64,000 nt of DNA from Acidobacteriota bacterium (GCA_003222395.1 QHWB01000036.1:62001-126000); one strand, 5' to 3'. Positions 15,755-25,084 are shown, counted from the first letter of the stretch. Numbers and translations are program-made. Notes: generated by a model from the letters alone, not told the origin.

Positions 15755-17598
15755 GCCGCCGCCGGCCGATCGTACGCCGGCCACTCGCGGCGCAGCCGCC
15801 GCCATCTCCGCATCGTCGCCCACTGCACCGGACGCCGCTCGCGAACGACCGACGAGAAGTGCCGCGCCAGCTCGTGGACAATCCAGACGAACCCGCCTGG
15901 ATCGCTGACGCCGGCTTTGCGGCGCATCTTGAGGTATCTGAAAAGCCGGAACGGCAGCGTGAAGACGAGCATCGGCAACGGTTCGTTGTAAAGCGCGCCG
16001 AGGCAATCGTTGCGGATCACCGTGCGCAGATAGCGCTTGAGGTTCCGGCCGGTCGGATCGACGTGATGCACGATTGGCGGATCGGGCAAGAACACGATGT
16101 CGTAGCCGGCATCCATCAGCCGCAGGCAGCACTCCTTTTCTTCGCCGTGGCGCTGGAACAGCTCACGGTAGCCGCCGACCTGAAAGAACGGCGCGCGGCG
16201 AATCAGATGCGCGAACCCGATGTACGACGGCACGTAGCACACGTACCGCGCCGGCGACGGCTGCATCAGCGACGGAAGCGGCGCGCCGTCGGGCGACGCC
16301 ATCGCGAACCCGACGGCTGCAATCGCGCCGTCGCGATGCATCAGCTCGAGTCCGCGCCGGATCGTCTCGGAGCGGATGATCACGGTGTCGTCGTCGAGCA
16401 GCAGCACTTCGTCGGTCGTCGCATGGCGCATCGCCACGTTCCGGCACAGGATGTTGCCGCCCGGCTCCGGCTGCCGGATGATCGTCAGCTTGTCGGCAAT
16501 CGCGGCGGGCAGCGGACCGATTGCGTCGCGCGCCGGCACATCGCTCGCATCGTCGACGACGATGATGGCGCTGACGAGGTCGCCGAGCAGGGCGAGCGAT
16601 CGGAGGCAGTCGGTGAGCCGCTGCGGCCGGTTGCTCGTGGTGATGCCGACGCCGATCGTTCGGCTGGCAGATTCAGAGACCTGGACATCTCGACCGTCGC
16701 CGTGCGGGATCCACCGCGGCGAATCGCGCCGCACGCGACGCCATTTACGGATCGTCGACCACTGAACGGGCTGCCGGTCGCGCCAGACCAGCGGCACGCG
16801 CGAGAGGAGATCGCCGACGATCCAGCGCAGGCCGCCGGGATCGGCGACGCCACGGCGCATCGACAGATAGCGCGCGAGGCGAAGCGGGACCGATATCAAC
16901 GCGACCGGCAGCGGCTCGTCGTTCATCGCGCCGAGGCAATCGTTGCGGATCACGTAGCGCAGGTACTTCGAGGTACTGCGTCCCGTGGCGTGCGGCGCAT
17001 GGACGACGCGGGCACGCGGCAGATAGACGATGTCGAATCCGGCGTCGATCAGCCGCAGGCAGTAGCTTTTTTCCTCGCCGTAGAAATGGAAGGCTTCCGG
17101 ATAGCCGCCGAGCTCGAGAAACACGCGCCGGCGCAGCAGATGCGCGAACCCGATGAACGACGGGACCAGGCACGGGTAATCGACCGGCGCCGGCTGCATC
17201 CGGGCGTCCCACGGCCCGCCGTCGATCGTCGCCATCGCAAACGCGACCGCGCCGACGCGCGGGTGATCGTCGATGAGCGCAAGCGCTTCGAGGATGCACG
17301 CGCCTTCGAGGAGCCACGCATCGTCGTCCATCAGAAAGACGTACTCGGTGGTCGCCTCACGCACGATGCGGTTGCGCGCGACGATGTAGCCTTCGTGATT
17401 GGCCTGGCGGATCGTGCGCACCCGGCCCGACACCGCTGGCGGGATTTGGCGGATCGCGGCGTCGACTGGAATGTCGCTCGTGTCGTCGACCACGATCACC
17501 TCCGCGAGAAGGTCGGCGATCAGCGCCAGCGACGAGAGACAACGCCGCAGCGTGTCGGGACGGTTCTTCGTGACAACGCCGACGGTCAAGCGTGTCAT
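15751..17598 (-). CDS. Tandem double-domain glycosyltransferase family 2
   Basis: A 615-aa protein made of two homologous GT2 units (about 1-300 and 310-615). Each repeats the same order of motifs: VGVVTKNRP or VGITTSNRP, an IVVDD strand, a DDD metal site (LMDDDAW, then LLDDDTV), an SFIGFAHL or SYIGFAHL segment, GEEK, and a C-terminal RNDCLGA segment. Both catalytic DxD-type sites are intact, so the enzyme may add two residues in succession. No stop or frameshift separates the halves, which points to a gene duplication and fusion. It has 4-nt overlaps with both neighbours. Confidence 0.88.
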   Translation of the reverse strand: MTRLTVGVVTKNRPDTLRRCLSSLALIADLLAEVIVVDDTSDIPVDAAIRQIPPAVSGRVRTIRQANHEGYIVARNRIVREATTEYVFLMDDDAWLLEGACILEALALIDDHPRVGAVAFAMATIDGGPWDARMQPAPVDYPCLVPSFIGFAHLLRRRVFLELGGYPEAFHFYGEEKSYCLRLIDAGFDIVYLPRARVVHAPHATGRSTSKYLRYVIRNDCLGAMNDEPLPVALISVPLRLARYLSMRRGVADPGGLRWIVGDLLSRVPLVWRDRQPVQWSTIRKWRRVRRDSPRWIPHGDGRDVQVSESASRTIGVGITTSNRPQRLTDCLRSLALLGDLVSAIIVVDDASDVPARDAIGPLPAAIADKLTIIRQPEPGGNILCRNVAMRHATTDEVLLLDDDTVIIRSETIRRGLELMHRDGAIAAVGFAMASPDGAPLPSLMQPSPARYVCYVPSYIGFAHLIRRAPFFQVGGYRELFQRHGEEKECCLRLMDAGYDIVFLPDPPIVHHVDPTGRNLKRYLRTVIRNDCLGALYNEPLPMLVFTLPFRLFRYLKMRRKAGVSDPGGFVWIVHELARHFSSVVRERRPVQWATMRRWRRLRREWPAYDRPAAA

Positions 17599-18815
17599 CG
17601 AGCGAAACCGTTCAGCGCGCGGCCGTACACGTTCAACGTCTCGCGAGCGGTGCGGGTCCAGCTCATCTCGCGCACCCGCTGAAACGCGCGCTCGGCGACG
17701 CTGGCGCGCAGCGCCGGATCATCGAGCATACGGTTGAGAGCTGCGGCAAGCGCATCCGAGTTCCGCGGCGGCACGATCAAGCCGGTATCTCCATCGCGAA
17801 CGAGCATCGTCGCGCAGCCGACCGGCGTGGCGACGACCGGCAGACGCTGGCTCATCGCCTCGAGCAGCACCATGCCGAATCCTTCGTACGAGGACGGAAA
17901 CGCCATCACGTCGTGCGACCGGTACGCGGCGATGACTTCTTCCTCGGAGACGCGATCGACGACGGTCACGTGCGGGCGCGCGGTTTCGGAAAACGCGGAA
18001 AGGATCGCGGCGGCAGGTACGCCGCCGCCGAGGACGGTGAGGTTGAGAGGATCGCTCGGCTGAAAGCCTCGCGCTACATCGGGAGAGCGGTCGGTATCGT
18101 GCGAGCCATTGGCGCAGCGCGAGCCTTTCAGGCGAGCGTCCACCAGGCTCGAAAACGCCCGCGCGAGATACTGGACGCCTTTCATCGCGTCCCACGTGCC
18201 GCAGAAGAGGATGCCGCGTCCGCGCGGATGATCGGGCGCCGGCACGTCGGCCAGGAAGCGCGACGACACGCCGTGCGCCACGAGGTCGATCTGATCGTCG
18301 GGCTTCCACCGCTTCGACCGGACGAACGCGCGATCCGCATCGTTGAGAAGGATCAGGCGATCGGCCGCGCGCGCGGCGCCGGCCACCTGTGAAAGCCGGA
18401 CGGCAGGATAGAACCATCGCCGCGTCCACGGTTTTCGCGCGAGACCGTCGTCGTGATCGTCGAGCATCCGCTGGTAGTTGAGATGCTCGATGCCGTTGGA
18501 CCGTGAGATGACCGCCGCGCCATTGAGCAACCCGGCGCGCCGCAGCGCGCCAATCCACAATCCTTCGGCGCTGGCGACGTCGACGACGTCGTACACGCCT
18601 CGATCGCGAAACGCGCGCCGCACCGCAGCCAACGCCGCGACGGGCTCGACGGCCCAGCGCAGCAGGCGATGCTGCGGATAAGGACCGAGGTCGTCCGCAA
18701 GCAGCACGTCGCACTCGTGTCCGAGCGCGCGGAACTCTTCCTGCAGCTTGAGGAAAACCTTGGTCGATCCGAGCCGCGGATCGCGCGGATAGTCGCCGAC
18801 CAGGAGGATGCGCAA
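17595..18815 (-). CDS. Glycosyltransferase family 4 with in-frame repeat insertion
   Basis: A 406-aa GT4 protein with EX7E in EGFGMVLLEAMSQRLPVV and a start segment MRILLVGDYPRDPRLGSTKVF. Between the strand ending ARAFSSLV and the donor-domain strand LTVLGGG lie about 30 residues encoded by a complete copy of the dispersed palindromic element (18053-18141). The element keeps the frame open. It replaces what is normally a short linker, so the enzyme may tolerate it on the surface. It overlaps the GT2 gene by 4 nt. Confidence 0.85.
   Translation of the reverse strand: MRILLVGDYPRDPRLGSTKVFLKLQEEFRALGHECDVLLADDLGPYPQHRLLRWAVEPVAALAAVRRAFRDRGVYDVVDVASAEGLWIGALRRAGLLNGAAVISRSNGIEHLNYQRMLDDHDDGLARKPWTRRWFYPAVRLSQVAGAARAADRLILLNDADRAFVRSKRWKPDDQIDLVAHGVSSRFLADVPAPDHPRGRGILFCGTWDAMKGVQYLARAFSSLVDARLKGSRCANGSHDTDRSPDVARGFQPSDPLNLTVLGGGVPAAAILSAFSETARPHVTVVDRVSEEEVIAAYRSHDVMAFPSSYEGFGMVLLEAMSQRLPVVATPVGCATMLVRDGDTGLIVPPRNSDALAAALNRMLDDPALRASVAERAFQRVREMSWTRTARETLNVYGRALNGFAR
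18053..18141. repeat. Palindromic repeat inserted in frame inside a glycosyltransferase gene
   Basis: The left arm CGCTCGGCTGAAAGCC followed by TCGCGCTAC is matched in inverted form by the right arm GCGCGAGCCTTTCAGGC followed by GAGCGTCC, with about 40 bp between. The length is a multiple that keeps the host frame open. Confidence 0.8.
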
Positions 18816-18822
18816 TTTCAGG

Positions 18823-18881
18823 GAACGCTCGGCTAAGAGCCTCGCGCTACATGACGTAGCGCGAGCCTTTCAGGCGAGCGC
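18823..18881. repeat. Short palindromic repeat at the junction of two glycosyltransferase genes
   Basis: A compact copy of the same element with arms almost touching: GAACGCTCGGCTAAGAGCC, TCGCGCTAC, a 5-nt loop, then GTAGCGCGAGCCTTTCAGGC. It fills the short gap between the genes starting at 18815 and ending at 18833 and supplies the last residues of the upstream protein (ERLALRHVARGS). Confidence 0.8.
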
Positions 18882-20047
18882 GTGGCACCGAAAATTTCTT
18901 CGAGCCGATCGAGGTGGCGATCGAGCGACATCTCGCGCGCGACGGCGACGGCGCGGCTCCGCATCGCGGCGAGCTCGATCGGACGGCTGAGCGCTCCGGC
19001 CAGGACGCCGCCGAACGCCTCGGCCTCCGGCGGACGGGCCGGCACGAGGAATCCGTTCACGCCGGGACGGAGCCACTCGCGCACGCCGCCTACGTCGAAC
19101 GCGATTGCCGGCACGCCGAGAGCGGCGGCCTCGAGGCCGACGAGCCCGAACGGCTCCGGCCACGTGCTCGGCACCGCGGCGAGCGTCGCGGTCCTCACCC
19201 AGTCCCAACGGTCGTCGCCACGCAGCCATCCGGGGAACCGAGCGTCCACCTGCAGTTCGGACGCAAGCGCTTCCCAGCGCGCGCGCTGCGGTCCATCGCC
19301 GATCGCGATCAGCGAGATGGCTCGCCCGAGTCGCACCGACGCGTCCGCGACGGCGCGCACGAGCAAATCGCCGCCCTTCAGAACGGTCATCCGTCCGAGG
19401 AACACGACCGACGGACGTTCGAGCCGCGGCGCCACGGCCGGCGCAAGGTCGTGAGTCGGAAAGAGCGGGTTGACGTGGACGCGCGCGGCGTCGACGCCGT
19501 TCCGCACGAACTCGCGCCTCATGTGTTCGCTCGCGACGACGACGGCGCGGTAGCGCGCGAAGAGATCGCGCTGTGCGCGCGCCCACCGATAGTGCGCGAC
19601 GAACTTCGTGGCGTTCAGCTCGCCGCAGTGCCTCGGGCCGTACAGCGCGAGACATGCCGCACCGAACACGCGGTCGCACGGCTGGAACACGGGAAACCCG
19701 AACCGCTTCTGTCCGCCGATGCACGTCCCGAGGTAACCGTGCATGAACTTGACGACCGGCCACTCGTCGGCCAGGCGGTGCTCCACTTCGAGGCGGTCCA
19801 TGTTGTGCGAGAAGCAGACGTCGGGCGCCCACCGCCGAACCTGCTCGAGCGCCGCGTCGACGCCGCCGGCGACGCTGAACTGCTCGAACCCGTAGGTCTC
19901 GGCCGCGGCAAACTGTGCGGGCTTCGAGTCGCGATGCAGGATCACGACCGCGTGACCGCGTGCGGCCAGGCCGGCCACGATGCGATCGAGATAGCTCTGG
20001 ACGCCGCCCGCGTCGCCGAATCCGTCGTTGGCCAGCAGCACGCGCAT
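18833..20047 (-). CDS. Glycosyltransferase family 4
   Basis: A 404-aa GT-B enzyme. The N-terminus MRVLLANDGFGDAGGVQSY is typical; the donor domain has VVFLGRMTVLKGGDLLV and EX7E in EPFGLVGLEAAALG. The ATG shares one base with the upstream stop (TGATG); the upstream extension of the frame overlaps the neighbouring gene. The final dozen residues are encoded by a palindromic repeat. The sugar specificity is unknown. Confidence 0.87.
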   Translation of the reverse strand: MRVLLANDGFGDAGGVQSYLDRIVAGLAARGHAVVILHRDSKPAQFAAAETYGFEQFSVAGGVDAALEQVRRWAPDVCFSHNMDRLEVEHRLADEWPVVKFMHGYLGTCIGGQKRFGFPVFQPCDRVFGAACLALYGPRHCGELNATKFVAHYRWARAQRDLFARYRAVVVASEHMRREFVRNGVDAARVHVNPLFPTHDLAPAVAPRLERPSVVFLGRMTVLKGGDLLVRAVADASVRLGRAISLIAIGDGPQRARWEALASELQVDARFPGWLRGDDRWDWVRTATLAAVPSTWPEPFGLVGLEAAALGVPAIAFDVGGVREWLRPGVNGFLVPARPPEAEAFGGVLAGALSRPIELAAMRSRAVAVAREMSLDRHLDRLEEIFGATRSPERLALRHVARGS

Positions 20048-21192
20048 CAGACTGCGACTCCCTGAAGCGCAGCGAGCGAATGCCGCAGGTGAAACCGGCG
20101 GTCGTACAACGCCGCGCCATCTGCGGCCAGACGAGCGCGGCGGTCGGCGTCGCCGATCAGCGCGGCGGTCGCCGCCGCGAGGGCGACCGGATCGTCGTAC
20201 GGCGCCAGCACGACGGCGCCCGAGTCCTCCCACAGCGACTCGGTCAGCCAGCCGGTCGTCGTCACCAACGGCCGCGCGTGCGCGAGCGCGACCATCGCGC
20301 TCGTGCGTCGGGTGCTGATGCCGTCGGGGTACGGCTGCAGCATCACGTCACACGCACTGACATGGCGCGATACGTCATCGTCGGCGAGCGTGTCCGTGCC
20401 ATGCACGCGATCGCGCAGCGACCGCCGCTGCTCGACGAGCTCCCGCGCGACGCGATGGCTCCCGCGCCCGACGAGCAGCACGCGGCAGTCGCTCGCATCG
20501 AGGAGCGCAGCTGCCGCCGGTTCGAGGATTCCGCGAATCGAGTCGCCGTACGTGCCGAAATGACCGACGAGCGGCGCGCCGCCGCCGTACTGCGCACGCA
20601 GCCGCATCGACTCCACCGGATCGTCCACGACTTGAATGCCGCTCGGGACAGGCAGCCATTCAACGGGCGCGCGCGGCGCGACGAGCTCCTGAATGTGCGT
20701 CCGCCATTCCGGGATCGACACGAACAGCCGCTCGGCCGAAGCCGCGATCGTCGTCGCCATCACACGATTGAGCACGGCGAGCGCGTTACGCGACAGCGTT
20801 TCGTCGCGATCGAAGGGGTACGCGACCTCGTGGAACATCACCCAGATCGATTCGTGCCGCCGCGATCGGATCCAGAAGCAGAACGGCAGGTTCGCCGCCT
20901 TCCAGCCGAACGCATGCGGCACGTACTGAACCAGGAGCCGCTTCGGACCAGGAAGACGATCGATTTCGCGGGTGAGATAGCGCAGTCCGTTGAACCCGAA
21001 GCGATTCGGCAGCCGGTGAACCGTGACGCCGCGGTCGCTCGCCGCCGAGCCGTTGCCGCCGCTCTCGACCGGCGGCGCCCAGACGTGGACGGCGTCGCCG
21101 AAGTCGGCGAGGCCGCGCGCAATCTGGCGCGTGTAGTCGCTCACGCCGCCGTGCTGCGGCGGATACTCGCCGGTGATGACGTGCCAGTTCAC
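20047..21192 (-). CDS. GT4-like glycosyltransferase
   Basis: A 381-aa GT-B-fold protein. An early GGVSDYTRQIARGLADFGD resembles the GT4 acceptor domain, and VGHFGTYGDSI plus CRVLLVGRGS mark the donor domain. The usual EX7E is not evident; the equivalent region reads DGISTRRTSAMVALAHARPL. The GTG start at 21192 overlaps the upstream stop (GTGA); a longer in-frame extension lies inside the upstream GT2 gene. It is probably an active but diverged enzyme of the same assembly line. Confidence 0.8.
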   Translation of the reverse strand: MNWHVITGEYPPQHGGVSDYTRQIARGLADFGDAVHVWAPPVESGGNGSAASDRGVTVHRLPNRFGFNGLRYLTREIDRLPGPKRLLVQYVPHAFGWKAANLPFCFWIRSRRHESIWVMFHEVAYPFDRDETLSRNALAVLNRVMATTIAASAERLFVSIPEWRTHIQELVAPRAPVEWLPVPSGIQVVDDPVESMRLRAQYGGGAPLVGHFGTYGDSIRGILEPAAAALLDASDCRVLLVGRGSHRVARELVEQRRSLRDRVHGTDTLADDDVSRHVSACDVMLQPYPDGISTRRTSAMVALAHARPLVTTTGWLTESLWEDSGAVVLAPYDDPVALAAATAALIGDADRRARLAADGAALYDRRFHLRHSLAALQGVAV

Positions 21193-22097
21193 GATTCGGA
21201 GACGGCGACGTGGAACAGCCGCCCGCGCCACACGCTGCGCAGCGGCACGCGCAGATCGCCGTGCCGCAGCGTCCGCCACGCCGCTTCGAGCAGGATCGCG
21301 ACGCAGATGCGCAGGCGGCTCGCGCCGCTGAAATGTTTGCGCGCGAAACGCATCGCGCTGCCCGCCAGCTCGGCGCGCAGCAGAGGGATGTGTTCGGACG
21401 TGTGGCTCTGATCGTGGACCACGCGCCAGTCAGGCAGGTAGTGCCATGTCAGCCCGTGCTCGCGCCAGCGCCAGCAGTAGTCGACGTCGTTGAAGAAGAT
21501 CGGAAACTGCTCGTCGAGCGTGCCGACGCGCCGCATCGCCTCGGCGCGCATCAGCACGCACGAGAAGGCCGGCTGCTCGAGCGTCATCGGGACGCTCCAG
21601 TCGCGATCGACGAGGTAGTACTCGCGCGAGCGGCCGTGGAACAGCAGCCACGTGAGATGACGGCCGATGCCCCACGTCACCACCATGTCGAACTCGGACG
21701 GCAGCTGTGCGTAGAACAGCTGGAACGAGCCGTCCGGGAACTCGTAGCGGCCGCAGACGCCGTTGATGTCGGGATGCGCCGCCATGTACGCGGCCGCTCG
21801 CCCGAGCGATGCCCGATCGGGCAGCACGACGTCGTTGTTCGCGAGCAGCACGTAGCGCGCGCCGGCCGCCGCCGCAAGCCCCTGATTGACGGCAGCCGCG
21901 TAGCCGAGGTTCCGGCCGTTGCGAATCACCTTCACCGACGGGCACGCCGACTCGATGGCAGCCAGCGACCCGTCGGTCGATCCGTTGTCGACGAGCCACA
22001 CGTCGGGCCGAGCATCCTGCGCCGCGATCGACGCGACGCTTTCGACGGCGACGCCGCCGCCGTTCCAGTTGACGACCACGACGGCGATCTCAGACAT
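21189..22097 (-). CDS. Glycosyltransferase family 2 (rhamnosyltransferase-like)
   Basis: A 302-aa GT-A inverting enzyme. It starts AVVVVNWNGGGVAVESVASI, then has a VDNGSTDGS nucleotide-binding loop, the metal-binding LLANNDVVL in place of DxD, and FNDVDYCWRWREHG, which carries the ED-like catalytic region. This pattern is common in WbbL-type rhamnosyltransferases. It overlaps the methyltransferase upstream by 8 nt and the glycosyltransferase downstream by GTGA. Confidence 0.88.
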   Translation of the reverse strand: MSEIAVVVVNWNGGGVAVESVASIAAQDARPDVWLVDNGSTDGSLAAIESACPSVKVIRNGRNLGYAAAVNQGLAAAAGARYVLLANNDVVLPDRASLGRAAAYMAAHPDINGVCGRYEFPDGSFQLFYAQLPSEFDMVVTWGIGRHLTWLLFHGRSREYYLVDRDWSVPMTLEQPAFSCVLMRAEAMRRVGTLDEQFPIFFNDVDYCWRWREHGLTWHYLPDWRVVHDQSHTSEHIPLLRAELAGSAMRFARKHFSGASRLRICVAILLEAAWRTLRHGDLRVPLRSVWRGRLFHVAVSES

Positions 22098-22758
22098 CGA
22101 CGCGGGCTTCGGCGAAGAGCCGCGAGTAGAGCGACGGCCGCAGGACGCCGAGTCGGTACAACGCCGAGAGCGGCCTGCGCACGATCTGGGGCAGCAGCAG
22201 ATGCGGCAGAATCGGATCGCCGCGCGCGATCTCGACGGCCGGAAAGAACCGTTCGAGCAATGCCTGCAGCCTGCGTTTCGTGAAGAACTGGACGTGATCC
22301 GCGGCGAGGAAATGCTCGTGCGTCATGCCCGCGCTTTGGAGGTACATCACGTCCTCGCAGTCGGGGACGGTGATCAGCACGTTCCGGCGAACCACGCGGC
22401 GGATTTCAGCGAGCACCCCCTCGAGGTCGTCGTCCGGCACGTGCTCGAGCACTTCAATCATCAACAGCGTGTCGAACGCGCCGTCGGGAAACGGCAGCGC
22501 GCCGTTGACGCGCTGCGCGGGAACGCCGAGGCTCGCCGCCGCGGCCACGTACGCCGGGTTCCGATCGACCGCCGTGACGTCGAAGCCGCTTCGTCTCAGG
22601 AGCGCGGCGTACCCGCCCGTACCGCATCCGAAATCGATGATCCGGCGTCCGGCGCGCTCGCGCACGAACGCGAGAATCGACGAGGAGACGCGCGATTCGG
22701 GATGCTGGTCGACATACAGCGCTTCCGCGCTGCGGCGTGGATCGTCAGTGAATCGCAT
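22090..22758 (-). CDS. Class I SAM-dependent methyltransferase
   Basis: A 222-aa methyltransferase. Motif I is IIDFGCGTGGYAALL (about 37-51), and LLMIEVLEHVPDDD is the later conserved segment. The family fits small-molecule or sugar methylation. It lies upstream of a GT2 gene that it overlaps, and downstream of a 144-bp gap with a strong inverted repeat separating it from the Wzt gene. Confidence 0.85.
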   Translation of the reverse strand: MRFTDDPRRSAEALYVDQHPESRVSSSILAFVRERAGRRIIDFGCGTGGYAALLRRSGFDVTAVDRNPAYVAAAASLGVPAQRVNGALPFPDGAFDTLLMIEVLEHVPDDDLEGVLAEIRRVVRRNVLITVPDCEDVMYLQSAGMTHEHFLAADHVQFFTKRRLQALLERFFPAVEIARGDPILPHLLLPQIVRRPLSALYRLGVLRPSLYSRLFAEARVDV

Positions 22759-22802
22759 TTTCTTCTCGCGTGGAGCCGACCGTCAGTACCGCCGGGGAAC
22801 GG

Positions 22803-22865
22803 CCACGAAACACACGAAACCCTTGGAATAGTTTCGTGCGTTTCGTGCTTTCGTGATTTTCGTGG
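22803..22865. repeat. Inverted TTTCGTG/CACGAAA repeat array
   Basis: The gap between the wzt-like gene and the methyltransferase holds CCACGAAACACACGAAAC facing GTTTCGTGCGTTTCGTG and a final TTTTCGTGG, which can fold into a long hairpin. It could attenuate transcription inside the operon. No gene is seen in this 144-bp gap. Confidence 0.65.
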
Positions 22866-22902
22866 TGCCTGCAATCGGTCCCGATTTGGCAACGACGTAC
22901 GA

Positions 22903-24210
22903 CTAGGACAGAACGTCATCACTTGTCGTGAAAACCGCAACGGCCGTGGGGATCGGTTCGACATGCCATTCGAGCATCGGCCGAACGACGCCAGGCCAGT
23001 TGCCGGCATATTCGCCCCGGACGCCGTCGCCTTCGCTGCGATCGACGATCTGGAACGACACGACGTCGTATTCGAGCGCGTGGACCAGATCGGGGTTGTA
23101 GCTGCAGACGGCGGCAGCGATGAACAGCTGTCCCTCGGCGAGGAAGTTGCCGGGCAGGCGGCACGTGCAGCGGACGAGGCCCGGCCCGCGCGGCGTGCGC
23201 CACCACACACGGTTGTTGAAGTCGTTGCTGACGAGCAGCGTGATCCCTTCTTCGTTGACGAAGTGAATCGACACGGTCGGACGCGTGCCCGTCTGCAGCG
23301 CCCAGTACTCGACTTCGACGTCGAACGATTTTCGGATGTCGATCGTCGGAGCGATGCGGCCGCGCTCGTCGCGGATGCGGACGGCATGTAACCGCGCGAT
23401 GCCGTCGCCCGGCGCGCCGGCGACGTCGGGCCAGACGCGTTCGGCCGGGCTGCCGGTCCCCGACTGCAGATAACGCCGCGTCACCTGATCGGCCGGTCCA
23501 TCGGCGACGACCGCGCCGTCCTGCATCAGAATGACGCGCTGGCACAGGCGGACGACGCTCGCCATGTTGTGCGAGACGAACAGGACCGTGCGGCCGATGG
23601 AGCGGAACTCCTCCATCTTGCCGAGGCAACGCTTCTGGAAATTCGAGTCGCCGACGGCAAGCACCTCGTCGATCAGCAGGATCTCCGGCTGGAGGTGGGC
23701 CGCGACCGCGAACGCCAGCCGCATGTACATGCCGCTCGAATAGAACTTCACCGGCGTGTCGATGAAGCGCTCGACCTCGGCGAACGCGACGATGGCATCG
23801 AACTGCCGGAGGATCTCGGCACGCCGCATCCCGAGAATCGCACCGCTCAGGACCACGTTCTCGCGCCCGCTCAACTCAGGGTGAAACCCCGTGCCCACTT
23901 CGAGCAGACTGCCGACGCGGCCGTACAAATCGATCGCGCCGCGCGTCGGCTGCGTGATGCGACCGAGCACCTTCAGCAGCGTCGATTTGCCGGCGCCGTT
24001 GCGTCCGATGATGCCGACGGCTTCGCCCGCCCTGACGCGGAAGCTGACATCGTTGAGCGCGTTGATCACCGTGCGGCGCGACGCAGCGCCCGCCCGGAAG
24101 CGGCGCGTCATCGCGCGCATCACGTTCGGCACCGCGTCGCGCAGCGTTCCGTAACGCGCCTGCACGGTGCCGATCGTGTACTGCTTGGTGACGTGGTCGA
24201 CGGTAATCAT
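22903..24210 (-). CDS. wzt: Polysaccharide ABC transporter ATP-binding protein (Wzt-type, with C-terminal glycan domain)
   Basis: A 435-aa ATPase that with the adjacent permease exports lipid-linked polysaccharide. The nucleotide-binding domain has Walker A GRNGAGKST, the signature-type YSSGMYMRLAFAVA, Walker B ILLIDEVLAVGD and H-loop VSHNM. Residues from about 265 to 435 form an extra beta-rich domain of the Wzt_C type, which in O9a-like systems recognises the modified glycan terminus. The ATG at 24210 gives the family-typical N-terminus; the longer frame upstream overlaps the permease gene. A 11-nt gap separates it from the permease. Confidence 0.92.
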   Translation of the reverse strand: MITVDHVTKQYTIGTVQARYGTLRDAVPNVMRAMTRRFRAGAASRRTVINALNDVSFRVRAGEAVGIIGRNGAGKSTLLKVLGRITQPTRGAIDLYGRVGSLLEVGTGFHPELSGRENVVLSGAILGMRRAEILRQFDAIVAFAEVERFIDTPVKFYSSGMYMRLAFAVAAHLQPEILLIDEVLAVGDSNFQKRCLGKMEEFRSIGRTVLFVSHNMASVVRLCQRVILMQDGAVVADGPADQVTRRYLQSGTGSPAERVWPDVAGAPGDGIARLHAVRIRDERGRIAPTIDIRKSFDVEVEYWALQTGTRPTVSIHFVNEEGITLLVSNDFNNRVWWRTPRGPGLVRCTCRLPGNFLAEGQLFIAAAVCSYNPDLVHALEYDVVSFQIVDRSEGDGVRGEYAGNWPGVVRPMLEWHVEPIPTAVAVFTTSDDVLS

Positions 24211-24221
24211 CGGGCGCACGG

Positions 24222-25079
24222 TCAGATGTAATCCGCGAACGTCTGCTCGACGGTGCGAAATGCGCGGACCGCCACCGCCACCATGGCGAACGTCACGAGC
24301 GTCGACAGACCGAGGCCGGCCCAGTCGAGCGGCCTGCCGAAGCACACGGCGCGGAACGCCTCGATGTAGCTCGCCATCGGATTGAGCGCGAGGAACACGC
24401 GCCATCTCGCCGGCACGAGGCTCGCCGAGTAGATCACCGGTGTCGCGAACATCCACAGCTGCATGAAGAACGGCACGATGTAGCGGACGTCGCGGTATTT
24501 CACGTTGACGGCCGCGAGAAATCCGCCGACGCCGGCGGCGAGCAGCAGGATGAGGCCGACGACCGGCACGAGCCCGACGAGCGTCCACGACACGTGTCCA
24601 CCGTAGCGCGCCATCAGCAGCGCGAGGCCGACGGCCGCGATCAGAAAATCGACCAGACCCGAGAGCACGGCAGCGCCGGGAATGATCATCCGCGGGAAGT
24701 ACACCTTCGTGATCAGGTTGGGGCTGCCGACGACGCTGCCGGAGCTCGCGCCGACGCCGGCCGCCATCAGCGTCCAGGGCAGAATCCCGGCGTACGCAAA
24801 CAGCGGATACGCGACGCCGTCCGACGGCACGCGCGCCAGCTTTCCGAAGAACAACGTGAACACGATCATCGTCATCGCCGGCTGGAGCACCGCCCACGCG
24901 ATGCCGAGCACGGTCTGCTTGTAGCGAACCTTGATGTCGCGCCACGCGAGAAAATAGAACAGCTCGCGGTGCTCCCAGAGCTCGCGCAGCTCGGCGCTCA
25001 GCTGCGGTCGCGTCGATCTGATCGCAATGTGAATCTCGCTGGTTGCCGGTTGCTGGGGGCTGGTTGCTGGGAGATTCAT
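24222..25079 (-). CDS. wzm: Polysaccharide ABC transporter permease (Wzm-type)
   Basis: A 285-aa ABC-2 type membrane protein with six hydrophobic segments. The cytoplasmic FYFLAWRDIKVRYKQTVLG element and NLITKVYFPRMIIP loop are characteristic of O-antigen/teichoic acid exporters. The first 14 residues (MNLPATSPQQPATS) are encoded by a heptamer repeat array, so a native start may have been further downstream. It pairs with the Wzt-type ATPase. Confidence 0.9.
   Translation of the reverse strand: MNLPATSPQQPATSEIHIAIRSTRPQLSAELRELWEHRELFYFLAWRDIKVRYKQTVLGIAWAVLQPAMTMIVFTLFFGKLARVPSDGVAYPLFAYAGILPWTLMAAGVGASSGSVVGSPNLITKVYFPRMIIPGAAVLSGLVDFLIAAVGLALLMARYGGHVSWTLVGLVPVVGLILLLAAGVGGFLAAVNVKYRDVRYIVPFFMQLWMFATPVIYSASLVPARWRVFLALNPMASYIEAFRAVCFGRPLDWAGLGLSTLVTFAMVAVAVRAFRTVEQTFADYI
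25039..25079. repeat. Heptamer repeat array (GGTTGCT family) at the wzm start
   Basis: Imperfect 7-bp units of the type GGTTGCT/GGTTGCC/GGGGGCT run through the start of the permease gene. The same family occurs upstream of the anti-sigma gene at 36231-36290. Confidence 0.6.
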
Positions 25080-25084
25080 GTTCT

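Noticed and set aside
22903-25079. Wzm/Wzt as the missing lasso-peptide exporter
   Set aside because: Wzt has a polysaccharide-type C-terminal domain and Wzm is an ABC-2 permease, not the fused permease-ATPase of lasso D proteins; glycan export explains both better.
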